64,000 nt of DNA, taken from NCBI RefSeq assembly GCF_004342445.1, contig NZ_SLWW01000014.1, positions 49,834 through 113,833 of the forward strand, read 5' to 3'. Position numbers and translations under genes: made by a program. The notes beneath the pieces were generated by a model. The model was given only the letters and a program-made list of their open reading frames with translations. It was not told where the DNA came from and made no database searches. This DNA is from Rhodovulum euryhalinum. GTDB lineage: Bacteria > Pseudomonadota > Alphaproteobacteria > Rhodobacterales > Rhodobacteraceae. This document shows positions 26,213-35,982 of this stretch, one piece after another (positions within the stretch are counted from its first letter, which is position 1; every line of letters begins with the position of its first letter).

Positions 26213-27952
26213 TCATCCTTCGGATTCTGGTCGGTCCCGCCTTGCCCAGGGCAGCACCCACGCCTCCGTCTCGTCCTCTTGATCGAGGTCGCGCGGGGCG
26301 CGCGCGCTGCTGTCCTGTGCCTTGGCCAGGGTCCATGTGATGAGGCTCGCATAGTCCATCACGCGGGCGGAGAGAACGATTTGTTTCGTCGCGCGTGGTT
26401 TCGCGCGGCCCTTTTCCAGATAGACGCTGGGCGCCAGTTGCAGTTCGGCCGCCCCGTCGTGGCGAAACACCCAGATCTCGCCGCTTTTCAGCGCGAGCGA
26501 CACCGCCGCGCCGCCCATGTCGATCTCGGTATCGACATCCGGGTGGATATGGAACCGGATGTCGAAGCCGACGCCCTGCCGCCCGCTGCGGTCCATCACC
26601 CGGTCGAACACCGCACGCTCGTCGTCGGTAAAGGCGGCCAGCGTGTCCTCGCCCGACAATGCCCGGCCGTCATAGGCCAGCATCAGCTGGCGGACATGGG
26701 TGAGGCCATGGGTTGGTCCGTAGCCATCGTGCCAGGCGGTCAGGCTGTGCCCGGCCAGACCCGACTCGATTCGGAATTCGACGGTCTTCGGCACCTCGGC
26801 CAACAGCGACGGGCGGCCGCCCCGCTGCCTGGGTGCGAAACGGGATGACGAAAAGCCCTTGATGGCAAGGGTAGAATGCGACGGCGTGGCGCGTCCTGCC
26901 CGGCGCCACTCCGCCCCGAAATCCGTACCCGCGCCGCAATTGACCACCACCGGCCGCCGGCCGGACGTCATTTCGAAGGCGAGCGTCGAGGCGTGCGCCT
27001 CTTGTGAGACGGGGGGCGGTGCCGCATCCACGATCACCGTGGTCCGCCCCGAGGCGAGCCGGGCATAGCCCATCGCAAGCCCGCGCACCGGGCGCGGCTT
27101 GACCTCGGCCTCTGCCAGCGCCTGGTCAAGCCGCCCCTCGGACCCGCGCCCGCCCCCGTGGAACCGGGCAAGGCCACCGTCGGCATGGCGCAGTGCCCTC
27201 AGCGTCGGCGCGATGCGCTGGATCGCCGCGCGGTGGGCCGGCGCGGGTTCGCGGCCTGCGCCGGTCAGCGCCGCCTCGGCCCAGGTCAGATGGGTAAAGA
27301 CCTCGAGCAGTTCCTCGGGGTTGCGTGTTGGCAGCCCGCCGCCATCGTCGATGTCGCGGTCGCACTCCCGTTCCAGCGCCTTCAGCGCTGGGGTAAGGTG
27401 GCGCTCCATCCCGGTCAGCGACAGGCCCGCATAGATCAGCCCGGTCAGCGCCTCGACACGCGGCAGGCCGCTTGGCGCGCTTTTCCAGCGCCGGGCGAGG
27501 AAATTGGTCTGCTGGGCGAGGGACCGGAAGACCGATGCGGACTGGGCGGGCGTCAGCCCGTTCAGCAGCATCAGCGCGTGGTGCAACCAGCGGATCAGCC
27601 GTCGGGCAGCCAGATCGGGGGTCCAGCCCGGGCCGCGCCCGCTGCCATAGCGGTCGATCCAGCCCAGCGTCCAGTCCTGGGCCCGCTTGCGCGCCGCCCC
27701 GTCACCCGCCGCGGCCAGATCGTCGAGCCAGGCAAAGCCATGCAGGTCCGCCTCAAAGCGGGGGCCGGGCATGGCGAGGTCCCAGATCGCGGTTTCGGGC
27801 GCCTCGACCAGATCGCCGGCGAACAGGAAGTTGCCCGCGCAAAGCTGGCGCCCGCGGGCAAAGCTGCCGATCGAACGCGGCTCGGGCTGCGAGACGATGG
27901 CGGTGGCCGGGCTCGCCAACGTCGAAAGCCGCGCCTGAACTCGGTTCATCAT
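26213..27952 (-). CDS. Heparinase II/III-like protein
   Basis: This is a protein of about 579 residues with the alginate-lyase-like helical toroid ([25 protein letters not shown]) and the C-terminal heparinase II/III beta domain ([32 protein letters not shown]). The family cleaves acidic polysaccharides by beta-elimination. I see no secretion signal, so this member may act inside the cell or be non-catalytic. Its place between rsmB and purH is conserved in Rhodobacterales. The start is uncertain: [12 protein letters not shown] at 27952 fits homologues, while an ATG at 28000 would add 16 residues, and neither has a strong ribosome site. The stop overlaps an upstream purH ATG. Confidence 0.82.
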   Translation of the reverse strand: MMNRVQARLSTLASPATAIVSQPEPRSIGSFARGRQLCAGNFLFAGDLVEAPETAIWDLAMPGPRFEADLHGFAWLDDLAAAGDGAARKRAQDWTLGWIDRYGSGRGPGWTPDLAARRLIRWLHHALMLLNGLTPAQSASVFRSLAQQTNFLARRWKSAPSGLPRVEALTGLIYAGLSLTGMERHLTPALKALERECDRDIDDGGGLPTRNPEELLEVFTHLTWAEAALTGAGREPAPAHRAAIQRIAPTLRALRHADGGLARFHGGGRGSEGRLDQALAEAEVKPRPVRGLAMGYARLASGRTTVIVDAAPPPVSQEAHASTLAFEMTSGRRPVVVNCGAGTDFGAEWRRAGRATPSHSTLAIKGFSSSRFAPRQRGGRPSLLAEVPKTVEFRIESGLAGHSLTAWHDGYGPTHGLTHVRQLMLAYDGRALSGEDTLAAFTDDERAVFDRVMDRSGRQGVGFDIRFHIHPDVDTEIDMGGAAVSLALKSGEIWVFRHDGAAELQLAPSVYLEKGRAKPRATKQIVLSARVMDYASLITWTLAKAQDSSARAPRDLDQEDETEAWVLPWARRDRPESEG

Positions 27953-28085
27953 GTCACCGCGCCGCCGCGGCGGAGGATCGCTCTGCAACGCGCCTGCCAT
28001 GGGTTGGGATCTGCTCTCGGGCCTCGATGCCTGCGCGGCGGACAATACCGGCGGGGCCAGCCGCTGTCACCGCCGAAAACCCCGC

Positions 28086-29366
28086 TTATCCGGGTTTGGC
28101 CAGGCACGCGATGTAAAATCCGTCCATCCCGCCGCGATTCGGCCAGAAATCGGGGCGCAGCCGCAGCGCGCCGTGGGCCGTGCGCCATGTGGGCTCGATC
28201 CAGGGGGCCTCGGCCGGAATCGCGCTCAGGCCGTGGTGACGCGCCAGCGCCGCCGCGACCTGCGCCTCGCCCTCCTCGGGCAAGAGCGAACAGGTGCAAT
28301 AGACCAGCCGCCCGCCGGCGGCCAGCATCGCAAGTGCGCGGTCAATCATCTGCGCCTGCAGCGCGAACAGCGGCTTGATGGATGCGGCGTCCTTGGCAAA
28401 CGGCAGATCCGGGTGGCGACGGATCGTGCCGGTGGCCGAGCAGGGCGCATCCAGCAGGATCGCGTCCGCGGGAGCCGGGGGAGTCCATTCCATCAGGTCG
28501 GCCACGACAAGATCGGCCGACAGCCCCGTCCGCGCCAGGTTCTCCTCGACGCGCGCCATCCGCACCGCAGAGATGTCGACGGCCGTTACCTGCGCCCCGG
28601 CCGCGGCCAGTTGCAGGGTCTTGCCCCCCGGCGCGGCGCACAGGTCGAGTACCCGCTCGCCCGGCCGCGGCGCCAACAGCTTGGCGGGCAGGGCGGCGGC
28701 GGCATCCTGCACCCACCACGCACCGTCCCCATAGCCCGCCAGCGCCGAGACCTGACCCGGTGCCATCAGCCGTACCGACCCGGTGGGCAGCGCTTCTGCG
28801 CCAAGCTGCGCCGCAAGTGCCGCGGCATCGCCATCCCGGGGGGTCAGGTCCAGCGGCGCGCCCGCCCCGTGCGCCGCCTCGATCCCGGTTACCGCCGCCC
28901 GGCCCCAGGCGCTGTCCAGCCGCCCGCGCAGCCAGCCCGGCAGCCGCTGGGGCGGCAGCGCCTGCCACGCGGCCCGCGGCGTTTCGGCCACCTTGCGCAG
29001 AACCGCGTTGACGAGGCCCGCCATCGCCTCTGTCGACCGTTCGGACCGGGCCAGCGACACGGCCGCGTTCACCACCCCATGGGCGGCGGCGCCCTCCTGA
29101 AGCATTTCGACCGTGGCAAGGCACAGGATTGCGCGCACCGGCGAAGGGGGTGGTTTGCGCAGATGGGGTTTCAGGACCGCATCTGCTTGTCCCAGGTGGC
29201 GCAGCGTGGAAACCGCCAGCCGCTGCGCCCGCGCGCGCCCCGCCGGGTCGAGCATGCCGAGCGGGCCGTCCGGTCCAGCAAGCTCGGCGATCAGCCGATC
29301 TTCGTCCAGCACCCCGTGCAGAAGTTGCAGGGCTGCGCGCCGTGCGCTGGTGTCGGTGTTGCCCAT
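28086..29366 (-). CDS. rsmB: 16S rRNA m5C967 methyltransferase
   Basis: This enzyme methylates C5 of cytosine 967 in 16S rRNA using S-adenosylmethionine, 426 residues. The N-terminal NusB-like helical domain covers SARRAALQLLHGVLDEDR to AGLVNAVLRKVAET. The SAM-binding Rossmann fold follows (VLDLCAAPGGKTLQLAA). The two active-site cysteines are in LLDAPCSATGTIRRHPD and RLVYCTCSLLPEEGE. The ATG at 29366 gives MGNTDTSARRAALQ, and the longer frame to 29441 would cross the divergent sdhAF4-like start. It begins a nine-gene minus-strand array reaching to rmuC. Confidence 0.94.
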   Translation of the reverse strand: MGNTDTSARRAALQLLHGVLDEDRLIAELAGPDGPLGMLDPAGRARAQRLAVSTLRHLGQADAVLKPHLRKPPPSPVRAILCLATVEMLQEGAAAHGVVNAAVSLARSERSTEAMAGLVNAVLRKVAETPRAAWQALPPQRLPGWLRGRLDSAWGRAAVTGIEAAHGAGAPLDLTPRDGDAAALAAQLGAEALPTGSVRLMAPGQVSALAGYGDGAWWVQDAAAALPAKLLAPRPGERVLDLCAAPGGKTLQLAAAGAQVTAVDISAVRMARVEENLARTGLSADLVVADLMEWTPPAPADAILLDAPCSATGTIRRHPDLPFAKDAASIKPLFALQAQMIDRALAMLAAGGRLVYCTCSLLPEEGEAQVAAALARHHGLSAIPAEAPWIEPTWRTAHGALRLRPDFWPNRGGMDGFYIACLAKPG

Positions 29367-29439
29367 CGGTCCGGTCCCGCTTGCCCCTCGATCCGGTCCG
29401 GGTATATCACCCTGAACCCACCGGCAAGGAGGCCTCGCC

Positions 29440-29619
29440 ATGACCGATACCGCCCGCAGCGACCTGCCGCCCGAGGCGCTCCGCGCGCTGCAGGAGGCCG
29501 ATGAGCGCCGCCGGGCTGCGCGTGAGCTTGATCTGCCGACGGAACTTGGCGGCCGAGACGGCCCAGAACCGGTACGGTATGGCGACTGGGAAAAGAAGGG
29601 TATTGCTGTCGATTTCTGA
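29440..29619 (+). CDS. DUF1674 / succinate dehydrogenase assembly factor 4-like
   Basis: This is a 59-residue protein whose C-terminus PVRYGDWEKKGIAVDF is the signature of the DUF1674/SDHAF4 family. Mitochondrial Sdh8/SDHAF4 binds the flavinylated SdhA subunit and shields it from autoxidation before complex II assembly. Bacterial members are presumed to do likewise. The N-terminal half is a charged helix (LRALQEADERRRAAREL). AAGGAGG precedes the ATG at the right distance. It is divergent from rsmB, with 73 bases between the starts. No sdh genes lie in the window, so the role rests on family membership. Confidence 0.85.
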   Translation: MTDTARSDLPPEALRALQEADERRRAARELDLPTELGGRDGPEPVRYGDWEKKGIAVDF

Positions 29620-29710
29620 TCGCAACGCGCGGTTGCGAGGCCATCGGTAATGTGCCCCGCCGGCCGTTCGGACAGGCGGGGCGACGGCGCAGGGCGCGCG
29701 TTCGGCGCGG

Positions 29711-30073
29711 CTATTCGATCCTCAGATCCGCGTGTTCGCCGGCGCCTTTGTCGGCGACGAATCGCACGGTCCGGCCATTGACCAGCACCAGCTGGCAGTT
29801 CGGGCCGATGTCACGGTTTCCGAAAGAGAGGTCACGGCAGAAATACTTGCCGTCCCAGCGCCAGGCCCCGGTGACGCGCCGCCCGAAGGCTTCGCCGCGG
29901 ATTTCACCGCCGGGCGTCACTGCAAGGCTTATTCCAAGGCGTTTCAAGCTTTTGCCGTCCACGAGGCTGAGAAAGCCCGACCGGCTTTCCACCGGGCGGA
30001 AGCTTTCGGCAAAAGCGGGCGCTGCGGTCAGCATTGTCATGGCCGCGGCGGCGAGAATGGTTGCGAGCTTCAT
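29711..30073 (-). CDS. Small periplasmic protein of unknown function
   Basis: This 120-residue exported protein has a signal peptide (MKLATILAAAAMTMLTAAPAFA) cleaved before ESFRPV. The mature chain of about 98 residues reads as a compact beta-rich domain (LGISLAVTPGGEIRGEAFGR, VTGAWRWDGKYFCRDLSFGN), with two cysteines (in FCRD and PNCQL) that could form a disulfide. GGAGA precedes the ATG. It lies 111 bases downstream of dapB on the same strand. From memory, homologues in databases are sometimes named dihydrodipicolinate reductase because of this adjacency. The sequence has no Rossmann fold or DapB motif and is clearly not that enzyme. Confidence 0.75.
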   Translation of the reverse strand: MKLATILAAAAMTMLTAAPAFAESFRPVESRSGFLSLVDGKSLKRLGISLAVTPGGEIRGEAFGRRVTGAWRWDGKYFCRDLSFGNRDIGPNCQLVLVNGRTVRFVADKGAGEHADLRIE

Positions 30074-30184
30074 CGCAAGTCTCCGTTGTCGTTCTGACAG
30101 GCTTGCTCAGGGTTACGCAGAACCATTGCGATTGGATGAATCGTCAAGGTCCGCGCGATCGAGCCGCCCTGTCTGAACGCGCCC

Positions 30185-30994
30185 CTAGAGCCCCAGCACG
30201 TCCAGCATGTCGTATTCGCCCGGCTTGCGGTCCTGACCCCAGAGCGCCGCCCGGAGCGCGCCGCGGGCGAAGATCGCCCGGTCGGTCGCAATGTGGCGCA
30301 GCACCACCCGCTCGCCCATGCCGGCAAAAATCACGTCATGTTCGCCGACCACGTCGCCGCCCCGGATCGCCGAGAAGCCGATCGCGCCCCGCGCCCGTTC
30401 GCCGGTGATGCCGTCGCGCCTCCGATCGGCTACCTCGTCGAGCGCGACGCCGCGCCCCTCGGCCGCGGCCTGGCCCAGCATCAATGCGGTCCCCGAGGGC
30501 GCGTCGACCTTGTGGCGGTGATGTGCCTCGACGATCTCGATGTCGAAATCGGCGTCAAGCGCGGCGGCCACCTTGCGCGTCAGTTGCATCAGCAGGTTCA
30601 CGCCAAGGCTCATGTTGCCCGCCCGCACGATCACCGCGTGCTGCGCGGCGGCCTTGAGCTTTTGCAGGTGCTCGGGTCCGAATCCGGTTGTGCCGATCAC
30701 ATGCACCGCACGGGCCTGCGCGGTCAGCGTGGCGGTCGCCACCGTCGCATCGGGCGTGGTGAAGTCGATCACCGCCTGGGCCTGGGCGATCACGTCGATC
30801 GCGTCGTCGGTGACGGCAAGGCCCAGATGCGGGCCACCCATCGCCTCGCCCACGTCGCGGCCGACCCAGGGGTGTCCCGCACGCTCGACACAGCCGACAA
30901 GGCGGGCCTTCTCGCTTTGCAGAACGGTGTGAATCAGCATCTGGCCCATCCGGCCCGACGCGCCCATGATCACGATGCCCGGCAGGTTCGCCAT
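30185..30994 (-). CDS. dapB: 4-hydroxy-tetrahydrodipicolinate reductase
   Basis: This NAD(P)H-dependent enzyme of lysine and meso-diaminopimelate synthesis is cytosolic, 269 residues. The N-terminal dinucleotide fold reads [25 protein letters not shown] and [12 protein letters not shown] follow. The substrate-binding loop [18 protein letters not shown] carries the conserved His-His-Arg-His-Lys set. The C-terminus ends [10 protein letters not shown], typical of the family. The ATG at 30994 has GGAGG seven bases upstream, so the extension to 31006 was rejected. It is divergent from rbfA, and diaminopimelate also feeds peptidoglycan synthesis. Confidence 0.97.
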   Translation of the reverse strand: MANLPGIVIMGASGRMGQMLIHTVLQSEKARLVGCVERAGHPWVGRDVGEAMGGPHLGLAVTDDAIDVIAQAQAVIDFTTPDATVATATLTAQARAVHVIGTTGFGPEHLQKLKAAAQHAVIVRAGNMSLGVNLLMQLTRKVAAALDADFDIEIVEAHHRHKVDAPSGTALMLGQAAAEGRGVALDEVADRRRDGITGERARGAIGFSAIRGGDVVGEHDVIFAGMGERVVLRHIATDRAIFARGALRAALWGQDRKPGEYDMLDVLGL

Positions 30995-31068
30995 CTTGCC
31001 CTCCATTCGTCGCCCGGCCCCATGTAGCCGCTTCGCGCGCGCTTGGCAAAGCGGCTGGCATCGCCTAG

Positions 31069-31476
31069 ATGAAGGCCATGTCCAGATCGTCCGCCCCCTC
31101 CCAGCGGCAGCTTCGCGTCGGCGAACTGATCCGCCGCGCCCTGTCCGAGGTTCTGGCCCGCGGCGATGTGCATGATCCCGAACTCAACGCCGTGTCGATC
31201 ACCGTGGGCGAGGTGCGCACATCGCCCGATCTCAAGGTGGCGACGGTCTTCGTGCTGCCGCTTGGCGGGCGAGGGGCCGAAGAGGCGCTGTCGGCGCTGA
31301 GGCGGAACCGGGGCGAGTTGCGCCGCCTGGTCGCCCGCAAGCTGACGCTGAAATTCGCCCCGGAACTGCGGTTCGCACTGGACGAGACCTTCGACCGGAT
31401 GGACGAAACCCGCCACCTGCTTTCGCAGGAGAATGTCCGGCGTGATCTCGCCGCCCCCGAAACCGATGAGGACTAG
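31069..31476 (+). CDS. rbfA: Ribosome-binding factor A
   Basis: This is a small 30S maturation factor that acts on the 5' helix of 16S rRNA, important at low temperature, 135 residues with a KH-like fold. Diagnostic segments are [40 protein letters not shown] and [20 protein letters not shown]. Two possible starts exist: 31069 ([10 protein letters not shown]) and 31078 (MSRSSAPS). Neither has a strong ribosome site, and homologues vary in this region. It overlaps the following glycosidase gene, and truB comes soon after, giving the common rbfA-truB pairing with one gene inserted. Confidence 0.92.
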   Translation: MKAMSRSSAPSQRQLRVGELIRRALSEVLARGDVHDPELNAVSITVGEVRTSPDLKVATVFVLPLGGRGAEEALSALRRNRGELRRLVARKLTLKFAPELRFALDETFDRMDETRHLLSQENVRRDLAAPETDED

Positions 31477-32221
31477 GAGACTCGCCGGGCTTCTGGCCGC
31501 GTTGCTGGTGCTGCCCGCTGCGGCGCGGGCGGAGTGCGGCCATGTCGCGCACGAGGGGCGGGGCTATGTCGTCTGCGAGACCGATCCTGCCCGGGTCGAA
31601 CTCAGGCTGTTCCGGCTGGACACGACCGGCGCGGTGCTGGGCAGTTTCGCCCGCGTCGACCTGATGCTGGCGGGCGAAGGCAAGACGCTCGCCTTTGCGA
31701 TGAACGCGGGCATGTATCACGCCGACCGGTCGCCCGTGGGCCTCTACATCGAAGGTGGCGAGCAGCAGGCGCCAGCCGTGGCCTCGGCCGGGCCGGGAAA
31801 TTTCGGGCTGCTGCCGAACGGTATCCTGTGTCTGGCCGACGGGGTGGCGCGCGTGATCGAGACGCGCGCCTACCTGGCCGAGCCGCCCGCCTGCCGCTAC
31901 GCCACGCAGTCCGGTCCCATGCTGGTGATCGACGGCGCGCTGCATCCCCGGTTCCTGCCCGACAGCGATTCCCGTTTCGTCCGGAACGGGGTGGGGGTGA
32001 CGGCAGATGGCCGCGCCCTTTTCGCGATCTCGGACCGGCCAGTGACGTTCCACGAATTCGGCCGACTGTTTCGCGACGTGCTGGAAACGCCCAACGCGCT
32101 TTACCTTGACGGCAAGATCTCGCGGCTTTACGCGCCCGAACTGGGCCGGTCCGATATCGGGTTGCCGATGGGGCCGATCGTCGGCGCCTTGGTGGACGCC
32201 CCCGGTGATGCGCCGCGTTGA
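31466..32221 (+). CDS. Phosphodiester glycosidase family protein (DUF2233)
   Basis: This is a secreted protein of about 251 residues from the NAGPA/phosphodiester glycosidase family. The animal member uncovers mannose-6-phosphate by hydrolysing GlcNAc-1-phosphodiesters, and bacterial substrates are mostly unknown. The signal peptide [22 protein letters not shown] is followed by the core segments [51 protein letters not shown] and [12 protein letters not shown]. The ATG at 31466, overlapping the rbfA stop region, gives the best signal peptide. An ATG at 31433 is in frame but would put 11 polar residues before it. Confidence 0.83.
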   Translation: MRTRRLAGLLAALLVLPAAARAECGHVAHEGRGYVVCETDPARVELRLFRLDTTGAVLGSFARVDLMLAGEGKTLAFAMNAGMYHADRSPVGLYIEGGEQQAPAVASAGPGNFGLLPNGILCLADGVARVIETRAYLAEPPACRYATQSGPMLVIDGALHPRFLPDSDSRFVRNGVGVTADGRALFAISDRPVTFHEFGRLFRDVLETPNALYLDGKISRLYAPELGRSDIGLPMGPIVGALVDAPGDAPR

Positions 32222-32277
32222 CGGCGCCCGCCCGCTTCGCTAGCAGGCGGGTCTTGCAACGATCAGGGGGTGCAGGC

Positions 32278-33183
32278 GTGGGACGCAGCCGCAAGGGACG
32301 CGACATTTCGGGCTGGCTGGTTATCGACAAGCCCGCCGGGATCACCTCGAACGCGGTGGTGAACAAGGTGCGCTGGGCCTTCGGTGCCAAGAAGGCGGGC
32401 CATGCGGGCACGCTGGATCCGGCCGCGACAGGTGTTCTGGCCGTGGCGCTGGGCGAGGCGACGAAGACGGTTCCCTATGTCACCGACGCGCTCAAGGCTT
32501 ATCGGTTCACCGTGCGGCTGGGCGAGGCGACCAACACCGACGATGCCGAGGGCGAGGTGATCGCAACCTCGGATCTGCGCCCCGCTGATGCCGAGATTTC
32601 AGCCGCGCTGCCGCAATTCGTGGGCGACATCGAGCAGGTGCCGCCGCAATTCTCGGCCGTCAAGATCGACGGCGAACGCGCCTATGCCCGCGCCCGGGCC
32701 GGCGAGGAGATGGAGATCGCCGCACGCCCGCTTTTTGTCGAAAGCCTGGACATGGTGGCGCGGCCCGATGCCGACCACGTCGTGCTGGAAATGATCTGCG
32801 GCAAGGGGGGCTATGTCCGGTCCATCGCGCGCGATCTTGGCCGGGCGCTGGGCTGTCTCGGCCATGTGACCGAGCTGCGCCGTGTCTGGTCGGGACCGTT
32901 CGACGCCGAGGACGGGATCGGCATGGAGTTGATCGAGAAACTGGCGAAGACGCCCGAGCTGGACGATTTCCTTCGCCCGCTGGAAGAAGGGCTGGCCGAC
33001 CTGCCCGAATTGCACACCACGGCCGAAGGCGCGGCGCGGATGCGGAACGGCAATCCCGGCCTCGTGCTGGCCTCTGACGTGGAATATGGCGACGAGGCCT
33101 GGGCGTCCTACGATGGCGAGGCGGTTGCGGTGGGCGTCTACAAGGCGGGCGAACTGCATCCGCACCGGGTGTTCTGTACCTGA
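32278..33183 (+). CDS. truB: tRNA pseudouridine(55) synthase, GTG start
   Basis: This enzyme forms pseudouridine 55 in the T-loop of tRNAs, about 301 residues. The catalytic aspartate lies in [75 protein letters not shown] and [16 protein letters not shown] are also diagnostic. The start is the GTG at 32278 (read as Met, then [12 protein letters not shown]) because AGGGGG lies seven bases upstream. The open frame to 32218 overlaps the previous gene's stop but has no homology. It is convergent with the UbiH-type gene 15 bases away. Confidence 0.95.
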   Translation: MGRSRKGRDISGWLVIDKPAGITSNAVVNKVRWAFGAKKAGHAGTLDPAATGVLAVALGEATKTVPYVTDALKAYRFTVRLGEATNTDDAEGEVIATSDLRPADAEISAALPQFVGDIEQVPPQFSAVKIDGERAYARARAGEEMEIAARPLFVESLDMVARPDADHVVLEMICGKGGYVRSIARDLGRALGCLGHVTELRRVWSGPFDAEDGIGMELIEKLAKTPELDDFLRPLEEGLADLPELHTTAEGAARMRNGNPGLVLASDVEYGDEAWASYDGEAVAVGVYKAGELHPHRVFCT

Positions 33184-33198
33184 ACGTGGGGCCGCCGC

Positions 33199-34425
33199 CT
33201 AAAGCGGCCGGCCGGTCATCAGCCGCGGCAGGTCGCCGGTCAGACCGGCGGCCTCGCGGATGAAGCGGCGGCGCAGACCGGGAAGCGCGTTGACCGCGCC
33301 CATTCCCAAGTCGCGGCCGAGCCGCAGAATAGGGTTGTCGTTGGAAAACAGTTTGTTGACGGCATCAGTGCCGGCCGCCATCAGCGTCGTGTCGAAGCGC
33401 CGCCAGATCTGGTAACGCTCCAGCACGTCGATCGCGCCGATATCCTCGCCGCGCCGTTTCGCCTCGACCAGCACCTGGGCCAGCGCGCCCACATCGCGCA
33501 GCCCGAGGTTCAGCCCCTGCCCCGCGATCGGGTGGACGCCGTGCGCCGCATCGCCCAACAGCGCCACACGGGGCGCGACGAAGGCGGTCGCGATGGTCAG
33601 GTTCAGCGGATAGGTGAAACGCTCGCCTTCCAGCGTGATCTCGCCCAGGAAATCGCCGAAGCGGGGGCGCAGCGCCGCCAGATAGCCCGCATCGTCCAGA
33701 CCTTGTATCGCGGCGGCGTTCGCATGCGTCTCGCTCCAGACGATCGAGGACCGGTTGCCCGGCAGCGGCAGGATCGCCAGCGGTCCCGGCGGCATGAAGA
33801 ACTGGTGCGCGGTGCCGTTATGCGGGAGTTCATGGCCGATGGCGCAGACCAGCGCGGTTTGCCCGTAATCCCAACCGGTGCGCTTGATGCCGGCGCGTTC
33901 AGCCGTGCCCGACCGCCGCCCGTCACAGCCCACCAGAACCCGGCCCCGGAGTGTCCGGCCCGAGGCGAGCGTCACGATGACGCCGGTCGCGTCCGTTTCC
34001 TGCGCGACGACCGTCTCGCCCGAAAGCGTTGCGATGCGGGGCTCGGCCGCCATCGCGTCGAGGAAGGCACCGCGCAGGTAGCGATCCTCCAGCATGTAAC
34101 CCATCGGGCCTTCCTCGATCTCGCCATGGTGGAAATCCAGGAAGAAGGGTGCAGGGCCTTCGCCCGCACGGCCGTCCGAGGCGACGATCTCGAGAATCGG
34201 CTGACTTTGGGCATGCACCTTGCCCCAGATGCCGATCGCCTTCAGCAGGCGCATCGAGGCCAGCGCCAATGCATAGGCGCGCCCGTCAAAGCGGTCCTGG
34301 GCACGGGCCGCCTCGGGCAGCGCGTCGATCACGGTGACGGACAGCCCGCCCTGGGCCAGCGCAAGGGCAAGCGCCGGGCCATTCAGCCCCGCGCCCACGA
34401 TCAGGATATCGGAATCGAACGCCAT
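33199..34425 (-). CDS. UbiH/UbiF/COQ6-type FAD monooxygenase (ubiquinone biosynthesis)
   Basis: This flavin-dependent aromatic hydroxylase has 408 residues. It probably adds one of the ring hydroxyls of ubiquinone at the membrane surface. The FAD fold is DILIVGAGLNGPALALALAQ. The DG motif is VLVGCDGRRSGTAERAGI. The GD motif and UbiH signature are LLGDAAHGVHPIAGQGLNLGLRD. Alphaproteobacteria differ in how many such enzymes they carry and which positions each hydroxylates (for example UbiL, UbiM). I therefore do not assign ubiH, ubiF or ubiL. The gene is divergent from the amidase, with 87 bases between the starts. Confidence 0.9.
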   Translation of the reverse strand: MAFDSDILIVGAGLNGPALALALAQGGLSVTVIDALPEAARAQDRFDGRAYALALASMRLLKAIGIWGKVHAQSQPILEIVASDGRAGEGPAPFFLDFHHGEIEEGPMGYMLEDRYLRGAFLDAMAAEPRIATLSGETVVAQETDATGVIVTLASGRTLRGRVLVGCDGRRSGTAERAGIKRTGWDYGQTALVCAIGHELPHNGTAHQFFMPPGPLAILPLPGNRSSIVWSETHANAAAIQGLDDAGYLAALRPRFGDFLGEITLEGERFTYPLNLTIATAFVAPRVALLGDAAHGVHPIAGQGLNLGLRDVGALAQVLVEAKRRGEDIGAIDVLERYQIWRRFDTTLMAAGTDAVNKLFSNDNPILRLGRDLGMGAVNALPGLRRRFIREAAGLTGDLPRLMTGRPL

Positions 34426-34512
34426 GCCCCGCTATATGGCGGTGCGCGCGGGATTGTCCATAAGCGCGGCGCCCGCTAGCCTCGCGCCATCCACAAAAGC
34501 GGGAGGCGGGCA

Positions 34513-35844
34513 ATGGCGGGCGACTGGCGGACGATGAGCGCGGGGGCGCTGGGGCAGGGTATCGGTGCAGGCCGGATCGACCCGGTCGACCTGACGGCCG
34601 CGTTCCTCGATGCGATCATGGCACATCCTGCCGCCGAGCGCATCTATGCACGCCTGACCCGTGCCCGCGCGCTGGCCGAGGCCGAGGCAGCGCGCGCCCG
34701 TGCGAAGACGGGGCATCGCCTCGGGCCGCTCGACGGTGTGCCGATCTCGTGGAAGGACCTGTTCGACACCGCGGGCGTTGCGACCGAGGCGGGTTCGGCG
34801 CTGCTGGCCGGGCGCGTGCCCGACCGCGATGCCGAGGTGTTGGCCAACGCCACCGCCGCCGGGCTGATCTGCCTTGGCAAGACGCACATGACCGAGCTTG
34901 CCTTTTCCGGCCTCGGGCTGAACCCGGTGACCGCGACCCCGCCCAATGTGCATGATCCCGACGCCGCGCCGGGTGGCTCGTCGTCGGGGGCGGCGACCTC
35001 GGTTGCGTTCGGGTTGGCGGCAGGCGGGATCGGGTCGGACACCGGCGGATCGGTTCGGGTGCCTGCGGTCTGGAACGATCTGGTGGGGCTGAAGACGGGG
35101 GCCCGGCGGCTGTCGTTGACTGGGGTCGTGCCGCTTTGCCCGAAATTCGATACGGTGGGGCCGCTGACGCACAATGTCGACGATGCGGCGCTGCTGCTGG
35201 CCGCGCTGGAGGGCGGCAAGCCTGCCGATCTGACCGGCGCGACGCTGAAGGGCGCGCGGCTGATGGTGCTGGACACGGTCGCCCTGGACGACATCCGCGA
35301 GGCGCCGCGGGCCGGGTTCGAACACGCACTCGACCGTTTGGCGCAGGCGGGGGCGACCATCCTGCGTGGCGACATTCCGGAAGTGGCCGAGGCGATCGGC
35401 CTTTCGGGCGTTCTGTTCGCGACCGAGGCCTATGGAACCTGGGCTGCGACGATCGAGGCCGCGCCCGGCAAGATGTATCCCGAGATCCTGAAACGGTTCC
35501 GCGGCGGGCGCGATCATTCGGGCGCCGATTATGTCGCCGCGTGGCAGAGGCTCGGTCGGCTGCGCGCGGCCTATGCGGCCGCGACCGCCGGGTTCGACGC
35601 CGTCCTCGTTCCCACCTGCCCGATCCTGCCGCCCAAGGTCGAGGCCCTGATGGCCGATCCCGGGTTCTTCGTGGCCGAGAACCTGATGACGTTGAGAAAT
35701 ACCCGGATCGGCAACCTGATGGGGCTGGCGGTGCTGACCCTGCCGACCGGCGTGCCCTCTACCGGCGTTTCGCTGATGGGGCCGCCGATGTCCGAGGAAC
35801 GGTTGCTGCGCTTGGGGGCGGCGGCCGAGGCGGCGCTGGCCTAA
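34513..35844 (+). CDS. Amidase signature family hydrolase
   Basis: This is a cytosolic amidase of 443 residues with the Ser-cisSer-Lys triad. Lys81 is in LDGVPISWKDLFD, the cis-Ser lies in the GGSSSGAAT tract (residues 156-158), and the nucleophile Ser180 is in GSDTGGSVRVPA. The family includes GatA, AtzF and nicotinamidase-like enzymes. This protein is a stand-alone copy, with no gatB or gatC nearby, so it is more likely a catabolic amidase than the tRNA amidotransferase subunit. The substrate cannot be told from sequence. GGGAGGCGGGCA upstream of the ATG supports the start. Confidence 0.9.
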   Translation: MAGDWRTMSAGALGQGIGAGRIDPVDLTAAFLDAIMAHPAAERIYARLTRARALAEAEAARARAKTGHRLGPLDGVPISWKDLFDTAGVATEAGSALLAGRVPDRDAEVLANATAAGLICLGKTHMTELAFSGLGLNPVTATPPNVHDPDAAPGGSSSGAATSVAFGLAAGGIGSDTGGSVRVPAVWNDLVGLKTGARRLSLTGVVPLCPKFDTVGPLTHNVDDAALLLAALEGGKPADLTGATLKGARLMVLDTVALDDIREAPRAGFEHALDRLAQAGATILRGDIPEVAEAIGLSGVLFATEAYGTWAATIEAAPGKMYPEILKRFRGGRDHSGADYVAAWQRLGRLRAAYAAATAGFDAVLVPTCPILPPKVEALMADPGFFVAENLMTLRNTRIGNLMGLAVLTLPTGVPSTGVSLMGPPMSEERLLRLGAAAEAALA

Positions 35845-35982
35845 ATGCCACAACTTCGCCCCTCAAGCTGAGGGGGAGCGGGCGTTTTTCTGGACCGGGG
35901 GCGATCCAGCCGGTATCTTGCTGGACAAACGGGGCGCGACAAGACGACCCCGACCCGAGGCAGTACAGACAGACAGGGGTCC
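35845..35982. other. Short intergenic region between amidase and aminotransferase
   Basis: The 138 bases contain no reading frame of note and no convincing promoter. A GC-rich tract with TTTTT (about 35885-35889) lacks a proper stem and is not called as a terminator. Confidence 0.3.

Noticed and set aside
24143..29366. Riboswitch or leader peptide ahead of purH or elsewhere in the nine-gene array
   Set aside because: The spacing is too short (overlaps or a few bases) and no conserved purine-riboswitch or attenuator structure is visible.
33184..33225. GGCCGC/GCGGCC inverted repeat between truB and the UbiH-type gene as a terminator
   Set aside because: Short stem, no T-run on either strand and overlap with coding sequence.
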